In this document: one piece after another, positions 1 to 5,393 of the stretch
How positions within the stretch are numbered: position 1 is the first letter of the stretch
Layout of the letters: the number at the start of each line of letters is the position of its first letter
NCBI GenBank assembly: GCA_021780275.1
Contig: JAJXZC010000263.1
Coordinates: 1 to 6,140 of the forward strand
Origin: Pseudomonadota bacterium
Lineage (GTDB): Bacteria > Pseudomonadota > Alphaproteobacteria > Parvibaculales > Parvibaculaceae
Reading direction: 5' to 3'
Length of the DNA stretch: 6,140 nucleotides
Translations under genes and position numbers: made by a program
Notes under the pieces: generated by a model
Database searches by the model: none
Seen by the model: only the letters and a program-made list of their open reading frames with translations
Told to the model about the DNA's origin: nothing

Positions 1-444
1 AGCATTGATCTTCAATGCCGACTGAACCTGTTGCAGATCGCTCCACCAGCCAAAATTGATCGACGGCAGGTTCGGTGCCTGCGGCTGCACCAGCGGCTTT
101 CCAAGATAGAAGGCAAGGCCTGTTCCCAACAGCATCAGCGCGATGCCAACCGCGATGTCATTGACCTTGGGTAGGCTGCAAATACCTGCGTGAAGCATGC
201 CGAATGCAATGCCGACCAGCCCCGCAACCAGCACACCGAGCCAGGGCGAACCCGTGAGATAGGCAATGCCATAGCCGCTCATCGCGCCCATGATCAGTGT
301 GCCTTCCAGACCCAAATTGATGCGGCCGCTTTTCTCCGTCACCATTTCGCCAAGGCTGACGAACAGAAACGGCGTCGAGATGCGGATCGCCCCGGCGAAA
401 ATGGCGAGCGGAACTCCCCACCAGCCGATAGAGGTTTCATCCAT
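1..444 (-). CDS. BMP-type ABC importer, permease 2 of system B (partial, C-terminus beyond left edge)
   Basis: Inner-membrane permease of the RbsC/NupQ-like family that pairs with the permease encoded just upstream to form the channel of a nucleoside- or purine-type ABC importer. 148 residues are visible of roughly 300 expected; the frame is open to the window edge with no stop. The family signature GEMVTEKSGRINLGLEG lies at residues 32-48, equivalent to the ERAGVLNLGVEG element of the system A paralogue. Hydrophobic stretches sit near residues 10-30, 48-64, 67-90 and 97-115. The preceding gene's stop TGA overlaps this start (TGATG). A second ATG lies one codon earlier at 447, but the AAAGGAG at 452-458 is only 4 bases from it and 7 bases from the ATG at 444, so 444 is preferred. 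The overlap implies translational coupling with permease 1. Family is certain; substrate is inferred. Confidence 0.93.
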   Translation of the reverse strand, partial: MDETSIGWWGVPLAIFAGAIRISTPFLFVSLGEMVTEKSGRINLGLEGTLIMGAMSGYGIAYLTGSPWLGVLVAGLVGIAFGMLHAGICSLPKVNDIAVGIALMLLGTGLAFYLGKPLVQPQAPNLPSINFGWWSDLQQVQSALKINA

Positions 445-1556
445 CATTCGGCTCCTTTGGCTGCGGCGACCGCGCTCGTTCGCGGTTTGATGCGCGGGAG
501 CCAGCCAAGAATATTGAGATGCCCCTGCACGCTCTCGCTCGCGAGCAGAATGACGAAGATGATGCCCTGCAGAACGACGACGCTCGCATCGGGCATGTCG
601 AGTCTGCGTTGCAGCAATCCGCCGCTCGCGTCGATGCCGCCAAGGAGAATGGCGACCGGAATGACGATCAGCGGATTTTGCCGGGCGAGAAAAGCGACGA
701 GAATGCCCGTCAGCCCATAGCCGGACGCGATGGTCGCGTTGGCGCGTCCCTGAACGGCTGCAACTTCTATCATGCCGCCGAGCCCGGCCGCCGCGCCACC
801 AAGGAAAGTCACGACGAGGATAAGCCGTCCAACCGGCAGGCCCGCCATGCGCGCCGCCCTGACATTGCCGCCGACCATGCGGGCCGCGAATCCGAAAGTC
901 GTGTGAAACATGAGCACATAGGCGACGATGCAGAAGAGCAGGCCGAAGATAAGCCCCACATGAATGTCCATGCCGGGGATGTTGCCGAGCATGGCCCAGT
1001 CCGGAAGCGCGCGCGTCGATGGCTTGTTGAGGCTCGTCGGATCTCGCATCGGCCCCTCGACCATCTGGTTGAGGACGGCGATGCAGATATAGGACAGCAG
1101 CAGGCTCGAGATCGTTTCATTGACGCCGCGCCAATGCCTGAGCGCGCCCGCGCTTGCGATGATCGCGCCGCCGGCGCACATCCCCGCGATTACCATGACG
1201 CCCTGCACGATCAGCGCAGGTGCATTCATGTCGGAAAGGAGGAGGCCAGCTGCGGCAGCGGCAAGACCACCCAGCACAAATGCCCCCTCACCCCCGATGA
1301 TGACCATGCCCATCTGCGCTGGAAGCGCGGTGCACAAGGCCGTCAACAGTAATGGCGCAGATCGCAGCAGCGTGTTCTGCCACGAGAACCAGGAGCCGAA
1401 AGCCCCCATATACATCAGATCGTAGACATCGAGAGGATTGACGCCGGACAAGGCGACGAAGATGCCGAAGACAATCAGGCTGAGCACGATGGCGAAAAGA
1501 GAGACGGCGAAAATTTTCGCTCCGGCTCCAAAACGCAATACCAGATCACTGTTCAT
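444..1556 (-). CDS. BMP-type ABC importer, permease 1 of system B
   Basis: Complete 370-residue inner-membrane permease of the NupP/YufP-like branch of the RbsC-type family, the usual length for this subunit. Hydrophobic segments are visible near residues 15-37, 64-86, 90-107, 114-137, 146-163, 198-217, 243-268, 279-306 and 324-342. Family landmarks are IGGEGAF (87-93), NETISSLLLSYI (146-157), the loop GPMRDP (168-173, GPWRDP in the system A paralogue), the cytoplasmic loop GGNVRAARMAGLP (229-241) that should contact the ATPase, and SGYGLTGILVAFLARQNP (278-295). The ATG is preceded by a modest GGGAC site. The gene starts 41 bases after the binding-protein gene and overlaps permease 2, so the three form one operon. 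The C-terminal tail is short, Ala/Lys-rich and likely cytoplasmic. Substrate is inferred as nucleoside or purine-like. Confidence 0.95.
   Translation of the reverse strand: MNSDLVLRFGAGAKIFAVSLFAIVLSLIVFGIFVALSGVNPLDVYDLMYMGAFGSWFSWQNTLLRSAPLLLTALCTALPAQMGMVIIGGEGAFVLGGLAAAAAGLLLSDMNAPALIVQGVMVIAGMCAGGAIIASAGALRHWRGVNETISSLLLSYICIAVLNQMVEGPMRDPTSLNKPSTRALPDWAMLGNIPGMDIHVGLIFGLLFCIVAYVLMFHTTFGFAARMVGGNVRAARMAGLPVGRLILVVTFLGGAAAGLGGMIEVAAVQGRANATIASGYGLTGILVAFLARQNPLIVIPVAILLGGIDASGGLLQRRLDMPDASVVVLQGIIFVILLASESVQGHLNILGWLPRIKPRTSAVAAAKGAE
452..458 (-). promoter_or_regulatory. Ribosome binding site of system B permease 2
   Basis: AAAGGAG lies inside the last codons of permease 1 and 7 bases before the ATG at 444. 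The alternative ATG at 447 would be only 4 bases away, so this site favours the later start. Confidence 0.6.
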
Positions 1557-1597
1557 ATTCGGTCCCGTCCGGCGTCAAGTACAGGTTCAGGCAGGAC

Positions 1598-2722
1598 TCA
1601 CGAGGTCGAACCGATGACGCCTTCGACGAGATAGCTCATCGATTCCAGCGCGATATCGGTCTGTCCTTGCGACACGCTCGCCGCAATCACGGTGTTGCCC
1701 TTGTTGTCCTTGATCGGGCCCTTGAAGATGACGAATGTTCCGGCCTCCAACTGGGCTTTCACGGCGTCAGCCTGCTTGCGCGCAGCGGCGCCAACCATCG
1801 CGCCATAGGGCGAGGTCTTGACGATCTTCTCCTTCAGGCCGCCGCGCACGAGATGCGGAATGGTCTTGCCCGCCAGCACATCGGCCACGAAGGACGGATA
1901 GAGCACTTCCCAGTTCCATTCGGCACCGGTGAGATAGCCCTTGGGTGCGAGCGCCGCCTGATTGGCGTGATAGCCGGTCGTGAACATGCCGCGCTTTTCG
2001 GCGGTTTCGACGATGACCTTGGGGCTGTCGACATGGCAGGTGACGACGTCAATGCCCTGATCGGCCATGCTGTTTGTGGCTTCGGCTTCCTTGACCGGCA
2101 TCGACCAGTCGCCCGTGAAGATCACCTGCGTGGTGATCGAGGGATCGACCGAACGTGCGCCGAGCGTGAAGGCGTTGATGTTGCGAAGAACCTGCGGGAT
2201 GGGCTTTGCCGCGATGAAGCCGAGTTTCTTCGACTTCGTCGCGTGACCCGCCACGATTCCCGACAGATATTCGGCCTCGTCGATATAGCCGAAATAGCTG
2301 TGTGCATTGTCCGGCTCGCCCTCTTTCCATAGGCCGCCACAATGCATGAACGTGACATCCGGATATTTCTTCGCGAGCTTCAGAACATAGGGATCGAAAT
2401 ATCCGAACGAGGTCGGGAAGATGAGCTTCGCGCCATCGAGATTGATCATGCTTTCCATGGTCTTCTCGACATCGACGGTCTCGGGAACGCGCTCTTCCTC
2501 GGTGACCTTCACACCGGGAAGCTTCTTGAGCGCGGCCGCGCCTTGCGCATGCGCCTGATTGTAACCGTAGTCGTCGCGCGGACCGACATAGATGAAGCCG
2601 ACGGACAGCGATCCCGCCGCGAGCGCACGCCCGAAGGGCAGCGACGACACAGCGAGGCCGGCAGCGCCCACGGCGCCCGACAGAAGAAGAGAACGACGTG
2701 AAATTTCGAGCTTGTTCGACAC
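1598..2722 (-). CDS. BMP/PnrA-family substrate-binding protein of system B, Tat-exported
   Basis: Periplasmic solute-binding protein (374 residues) of the BMP/PnrA family, expected to capture a nucleoside or related purine compound and pass it to the two permeases downstream. The signal peptide carries the twin-arginine motif SRRSLLL (residues 8-14), a hydrophobic stretch and an RALA cleavage site (32-35), so it is probably exported folded via Tat. The mature part opens with VGFIYVGPRDDYGYNQAH (41-58), then PTSFGYFDP (103-111), KPIPQVLRNINAFTLGARS (173-191), the hinge-side HVDSP (230-234), EWNWEVLY (268-275), FKGPIKDNKG (333-342) and YLVEGV (364-369). The start is GTG: an in-frame TAA lies three codons upstream, and GAGGGG sits 9 bases before the GTG. 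Pocket positions differ from the system A protein, suggesting another ligand. It is the first gene of a unit with its own sigma-54-type promoter. Confidence 0.95.
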   Translation of the reverse strand: MSNKLEISRRSLLLSGAVGAAGLAVSSLPFGRALAAGSLSVGFIYVGPRDDYGYNQAHAQGAAALKKLPGVKVTEEERVPETVDVEKTMESMINLDGAKLIFPTSFGYFDPYVLKLAKKYPDVTFMHCGGLWKEGEPDNAHSYFGYIDEAEYLSGIVAGHATKSKKLGFIAAKPIPQVLRNINAFTLGARSVDPSITTQVIFTGDWSMPVKEAEATNSMADQGIDVVTCHVDSPKVIVETAEKRGMFTTGYHANQAALAPKGYLTGAEWNWEVLYPSFVADVLAGKTIPHLVRGGLKEKIVKTSPYGAMVGAAARKQADAVKAQLEAGTFVIFKGPIKDNKGNTVIAASVSQGQTDIALESMSYLVEGVIGSTS

Positions 2723-2731
2723 GGTGACTTA

Positions 2732-2737
2732 CCCCTC
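2732..2737 (-). promoter_or_regulatory. Ribosome binding site of system B binding protein
   Basis: GAGGGG ends 9 bases before the GTG at 2722. With the in-frame TAA at 2729-2731 it fixes GTG as the start. Confidence 0.65.
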
Positions 2738-2769
2738 AGCACCTTCGGCCATCCCCTCATGGGAGCCAA

Positions 2770-2783
2770 TCTTGTATACAAGA
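2770..2783. promoter_or_regulatory. Perfect 14-base palindrome TCTTGTATACAAGA, likely repressor operator
   Basis: Both halves match exactly over 14 bases. The palindrome follows directly on the -12 element of the sigma-54-type promoter and covers the predicted transcription start near 2772, about 50 bases before the GTG of the system B binding protein. A dimeric repressor bound here would block promoter opening. The TTGTATACAA core resembles operators of GntR-type (FadR/FCD) regulators common in alphaproteobacteria; that assignment is inference from memory. No second copy was found in the window. Confidence 0.6.
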
Positions 2784-2798
2784 GCAAATGCCGTGCCA
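2783..2798 (-). promoter_or_regulatory. Sigma-54 (RpoN) promoter, TGGCACG-N4-TTGCT
   Basis: Read on the minus strand, TGGCACG (2798-2792), four bases (GCAT), then TTGCT (2787-2783) match the RpoN consensus TGGCACG-N4-TTGCW at every conserved position, with the invariant GG (-24) and GC (-12) exactly ten bases apart. The base before TGGCACG is A rather than the usual pyrimidine. The predicted start is near 2772, leaving a leader of about 50 bases before the system B binding-protein gene. It lies in a gap and points the right way. No comparable sigma-70 boxes were seen. RpoN promoters need an enhancer-binding activator such as NtrC, consistent with a nitrogen-scavenging role. Confidence 0.75.
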
Positions 2799-2814
2799 TG
2801 CGCCTCGCAGGGTC

Positions 2815-2827
2815 CAAGCCATTGTTT
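2815..2827 (-). promoter_or_regulatory. Possible IHF site upstream of the sigma-54 promoter
   Basis: AAACAATGGCTTG on the minus strand matches the IHF consensus WATCAA-N4-TTR with one mismatch. It lies about 43-55 bases upstream of the predicted start, where IHF often bends DNA at RpoN promoters. The consensus is loose, so chance is possible. Confidence 0.28.
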
Positions 2828-2872
2828 TCATGGAGAGGGGCGCAGCCGCCATCGAACGCAAGCTTGTCCACG

Positions 2873-2911
2873 CGCACAAAAACCATGCATCAGCACGAAC
2901 GACTGCATGCA
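2873..2911 (-). terminator. Weak intrinsic terminator after the deaminase remnant
   Basis: On the minus strand TGCAT(G)CAG pairs with CTGATGCA: eight pairs with one bulged G and a 9-base loop. TGGTTTTTG follows. It begins about 40 bases past the TGA of the deaminase remnant and could be that gene's original terminator, insulating the system B promoter. The stem is AT-rich, so confidence is moderate. Confidence 0.4.
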
Positions 2912-2950
2912 AAATCTACAAGGGTGGTGAACGAAACGTCCGTATGCGGC

Positions 2951-3178
2951 TCAGAACCCGTCGAAATGGGCCAGACATCTCGCGCGCTCGTGATCATCCA
3001 TGAACCCGGCGAGAAATGCGTTGCGCGCCATTGTGCGAAGTTCATCCGCAGACAGCGAAAGATGGTCGACGACGGCCGTGAAATTGTTGCCGACATAGCC
3101 GTTGCTGTTGCTGTTGCCGTGGCCGATGCGATCAACGCCGAGAATATCAAGCGCCTCCCACACATATTCCGGGATGCC
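2951..3178 (-). pseudogene. add: Remnant of adenosine/adenine deaminase (N-terminal and internal deletion)
   Basis: The minus-strand frame reading PEYVWEALDILGVDRIGHGN, then NGYVGNNFTAVVDHLSLS, then ELRTMARNAFLAGFMDDHERAR and ending ...HFDGF-TGA is the C-terminal part of an adenosine deaminase-family enzyme, closest by eye to the type 2 adenine deaminase subgroup (usual form: EGPPEYIWEALDLL, then RIDHG, then SDDPAYFGGYV, then ARNSFxASF). Members are about 330-350 residues; only about 76 codons remain. The N-terminal barrel half with the HxH metal ligands and the HAGE motif is absent. About 60 residues between IGHG and GYVG are also gone, including the SDDP metal ligand. A short hexamer repeat (3101-3118) sits at the internal junction. 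Only the catalytic IGHG histidine survives, so it cannot be an active enzyme. The left-over frame is undisturbed by stops. It lies between two purine-type importers, a sensible place for such an enzyme. Confidence 0.85.
3101..3118. repeat. Three tandem hexamers, GTTGCT GTTGCT GTTGCC
   Basis: Three near-identical 6-base units encode alternating Asn and Ser/Gly on the minus strand, exactly where the deaminase remnant jumps from the IGHG motif to the GYVG motif. The repeat is not part of the normal family sequence and probably marks the deletion joint. Confidence 0.75.
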
Positions 3179-3222
3179 AAAACAAGGAGGGCCGCGCCGC
3201 TTCAGAAAAGCGGGCGGCCCTC
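3178..3222 (-). terminator. Strong intrinsic terminator of system A
   Basis: The stem is GAGGGCCGC plus CCGCTT pairing with AAGCGG plus GCGGCCCTC: 15 pairs with one bulged C and a five-base loop (3187-3222). Read on the minus strand, CTTGTTTTGG follows. It starts 26 bases past the stop of the system A binding protein and should end that transcript. The T-tract runs directly into the first recognisable codons of the deaminase remnant. Confidence 0.75.
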
Positions 3223-3248
3223 TGTCTCGCTGTCTGGCGACAGCTCAA

Positions 3249-4337
3249 TTACTTCGGCAGATCGCCGACCACGCCTTCAACGAGCCAATCCATGCTCGAG
3301 ATGCTGCCGTCATCAAGCACGACGCCCTCAGTGGACTTGGCAATGCCTTTCTGATCCTTGAGCGGGCCCTTGAAGATGACGATCTTGCCGCTCTTGATGC
3401 CTTCTTCGGTCGCCTTGGCCGCCGCGATGACATTGTCGGGCATGTTGTGGTAGGGCGCCATTTCCAGCATGCCGGAAGCTAGGCCGCCCCAGGTGTTGGC
3501 TGATTTCCAGGTGCCGTCGAGCACGTCCTGTACGCGCTTGACGTAGTAGGGACCCCAATTGTTGACCGAGGCGGTGAGCTGGGCGCCCGGAGCGAACTTC
3601 AACATGTCCGTCGCTTCGCCGAAGCCCTTGATGCCGCGCTGGGCATAGACCTGAAGCGGCGCAGTCGAGTCCGTATGCTGCGTGACGATATCGCAGCCCT
3701 GGTCGATAAGCGCCTTGGCCGCATCGCCTTCCTTGCCCGGATCGTACCAGGTGTTGACCATGATGAACTTCAATTTCGCGGCCGGGTTCACGCTACGCAT
3801 GCCGAGCAGGAACGCATTCATGCCCATGATGACTTCGGGGATCGGGATCGAGGCAATATAGCCCGCGACACCGGTCTTCGACATCATGCCGGCGATGACG
3901 CCCTGTACGTAGCGTCCTTCATAGAAGCGCGCCTCATAGACGCTGACATTGCTGGCAAGCTTGTAACCGGCGCAGTGCTCGAAATAGGTCTTCGGGAAGC
4001 GCTTCGCCGCCTTGATCGTTGGATCCATGTAACCGAACGACGTCGTGAAGATGAGCTTGTGGCCCTTGGCGGCGAGGTTGGCGATGACGCGCTCGGCATC
4101 GGCGCTTTCCGGTACGTTTTCGACATAGGTCGTCTTCACCTTGTCGCCGAACTTCTTGACGATATCCATCCGGCCCACATCATGCTGATAGGTCCAGCCG
4201 AAATCGCCGACCGGTCCGAAATAGACGAAGCCGACCTTGAGAACGTCTTCGGCCAACGCCGGCGTGACGATCTTCGGAGCCGCGGCGGTGACAAGCCCGG
4301 CGCCCAGAAGTTTGTTGAAATTTCTACGATTCATCAT
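3249..4337 (-). CDS. BMP/PnrA-family substrate-binding protein of system A, Tat-exported
   Basis: Periplasmic solute-binding protein (362 residues) of the BMP/PnrA family, expected to bind a nucleoside or purine-like ligand. The signal peptide has a twin-arginine motif NRRNFNKLL (3-11), a hydrophobic stretch and a PALA cleavage site (26-29). The mature protein carries the common alphaproteobacterial BMP signatures: VGFVYFGPVGDFGWTYQHD (35-53), TTSFGYMDP (98-106), the EARFYEGRYVQGVIAG stretch (135-150), IPIPEVIMGMNAFLLGMRS (164-182), NTWYDPGKE (195-203), QHTDST (220-225), NNWGPYY (259-265), FKGPLKDQKG (322-331) and DWLVEGV (350-356). The ATG at 4337 is chosen because AAGGAG (4347-4352) ends 9 bases before it; an upstream ATG at 4373 lies ahead of that site and adds residues unlike a Tat leader. 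It is the last gene of system A, 114 bases after permease 2 and followed by a strong terminator. Confidence 0.95.
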   Translation of the reverse strand: MMNRRNFNKLLGAGLVTAAAPKIVTPALAEDVLKVGFVYFGPVGDFGWTYQHDVGRMDIVKKFGDKVKTTYVENVPESADAERVIANLAAKGHKLIFTTSFGYMDPTIKAAKRFPKTYFEHCAGYKLASNVSVYEARFYEGRYVQGVIAGMMSKTGVAGYIASIPIPEVIMGMNAFLLGMRSVNPAAKLKFIMVNTWYDPGKEGDAAKALIDQGCDIVTQHTDSTAPLQVYAQRGIKGFGEATDMLKFAPGAQLTASVNNWGPYYVKRVQDVLDGTWKSANTWGGLASGMLEMAPYHNMPDNVIAAAKATEEGIKSGKIVIFKGPLKDQKGIAKSTEGVVLDDGSISSMDWLVEGVVGDLPK

Positions 4338-4451
4338 TGAAGCAGACTCCTTGTCATTTACTGGCCCATTCAAAGCCCGAAGACCGTCCGTAAACTGTCC
4401 CTGGAGCGACCCCCAAGGTCTCGTAACCTCGCCCCATTGCGGGCGATTTCC
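4338..4451 (-). other. Intergenic leader between system A permease 2 and binding protein
   Basis: 114 bases. The only clear signal is the ribosome binding site AAGGAG at 4347-4352, 9 bases before the ATG at 4337. No convincing terminator, sigma-54 promoter or copy of the 14-base palindrome is present, so the binding protein is probably co-transcribed with the permeases, though a weak internal promoter cannot be excluded. Confidence 0.5.
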
Positions 4452-5375
4452 TTATCCCGCCGCGTGGAATGTCTTTCCGAGACTTGCGGGGGCGTTGAGC
4501 CTGATGCGCTTTCGATCGCGCGAAATCGCAACCAGCACCACGACCGTCGATGCGTAAGGCAGCGCCGAAATGAACTGCGACGGGATGTGGACACCGAAGC
4601 CCTGGATGTAGAGCGACAGGTACATGATGCTGCCGAAGAGATAGGCGCCGACGACAAGCCAGAATGGACGCCACGTCGCGAAGACCACGAGCGCCAGCGC
4701 GATCCATCCGCGCCCGGCCGTCATGCCTTCCGACCAGCTGGTGTTGTAGGCAATCGCCATATAGGCACCCGCAAGGCCCGCCATGCCTCCGCCGAACATC
4801 ACCGCGAGATAACGGATCTTGATGACGGGAAAGCCGATCGCATGCGCGGCATCATGGGAGTCACCGACCGCGCGCAGCACGAGACCCGCATGTGTCTTGA
4901 AGAGAAACCAATAGATCGCGCAGACGAGAGCGAAGCTCAGATAGACCAGAACGTCCTGTCCGAAAAAAACGGGACCGAAGAACGGAATGTCCGAAAGTCC
5001 GGGAATGTGAATCTGCGGCAGCCGCTTCACCACCATGCCGACATAGGCCTTGCCTATCAATGCGCTGAGGCCCGTACCGAAGATGGTAAGTGCAAGCCCC
5101 GTCGCAACCTGATTCGAGAGGAAGGAGAGCGTCAGAACCGCGAAGATGAGCGACGTGAGAACGCCCGCAGAAACGCCCGCTAGAATGCCCAGCGTCGAGC
5201 TGCCTGTCGTCACGGCAACGGCGAACGCAATGACGGCGCTGACCAGCATCATGCCTTCAACACCAAGATTGAGTACGCCTGCGCGTTCTGCGACGAGTTC
5301 GCCTGCAGCGGCGAGAAGCAACGGCGTCGAAGCGACAACGACGCTGAGAAGGAAACTTGTGTAGTGAAAGTCCAT
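4452..5375 (-). CDS. BMP-type ABC importer, permease 2 of system A
   Basis: Complete 307-residue inner-membrane permease of the NupQ/YufQ-like branch, the usual length. Hydrophobic segments lie near residues 7-26, 41-57, 59-84, 90-108, 142-159, 187-209, 224-250 and 271-284. Landmarks are ERAGVLNLGVEGMML (30-44), NQVATGLALTIFGTGLSALIG (88-108), the cytoplasmic ATPase-contact loop GLVLRAVGDSHDAAHAIGFP (164-183) and MTAGRGWIALALVVFATWRP (218-237). The frame stays open far upstream, but that extension overlaps permease 1 out of frame and lacks family features. The ATG at 5375 is supported by AAAGGGGA (5386-5393), 10 bases upstream, and gives a normal N-terminus. Only 16 bases separate it from the permease 1 stop, so they are co-transcribed. 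It is the paralogue of the partial gene at the left edge. Substrate is inferred. Confidence 0.95.
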   Translation of the reverse strand: MDFHYTSFLLSVVVASTPLLLAAAGELVAERAGVLNLGVEGMMLVSAVIAFAVAVTTGSSTLGILAGVSAGVLTSLIFAVLTLSFLSNQVATGLALTIFGTGLSALIGKAYVGMVVKRLPQIHIPGLSDIPFFGPVFFGQDVLVYLSFALVCAIYWFLFKTHAGLVLRAVGDSHDAAHAIGFPVIKIRYLAVMFGGGMAGLAGAYMAIAYNTSWSEGMTAGRGWIALALVVFATWRPFWLVVGAYLFGSIMYLSLYIQGFGVHIPSQFISALPYASTVVVLVAISRDRKRIRLNAPASLGKTFHAAG

Positions 5376-5385
5376 GAGTTCGTGG

Positions 5386-5393
5386 TCCCCTTT
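5386..5393 (-). promoter_or_regulatory. Ribosome binding site of system A permease 2
   Basis: AAAGGGGA overlaps the TAA stop of permease 1 and ends 10 bases before the ATG at 5375. It decides that start over any of the upstream in-frame starts that overlap permease 1. Confidence 0.6.

Noticed and set aside
158..421. Minus-strand frame of 87 codons at the left edge
   Set aside because: It overlaps, in another frame, the real permease 2 coding sequence, which runs off the window edge and carries family motifs.
519..1352. Long plus-strand open frame of 277 codons opposite system B permease 1
   Set aside because: It is antisense to a clear membrane protein, has a charged, repetitive composition typical of the mirror of high-GC codon bias, matches no family and has no ribosome site.
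1667..2332. Plus-strand open frame of 221 codons opposite the system B binding protein
   Set aside because: Antisense shadow with Arg/Asp/His-rich low-information composition; the minus-strand gene has full family signatures.
2859..2866. Eight-base palindrome CAAGCTTG upstream of system B as a second operator
   Set aside because: It is too short and lacks the TATA centre of the 14-base site; expected by chance.
2723..2950. Purine riboswitch in the leader of system B
   Set aside because: The predicted transcript leader is only about 50 bases and shows no three-way junction or conserved core; nothing supports it.
2890..3180. Minus-strand frame of 96 codons over the deaminase remnant
   Set aside because: It is out of frame with the deaminase-like translation and shows no family signal of its own.
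3675..4340. Plus-strand open frame of 221 codons opposite the system A binding protein
   Set aside because: Same kind of antisense shadow; the opposite strand encodes a textbook BMP protein.
4338..4373. Twelve-codon N-terminal extension of the system A binding protein
   Set aside because: The ribosome site lies inside it, and the Tat leader begins properly at the ATG at 4337.
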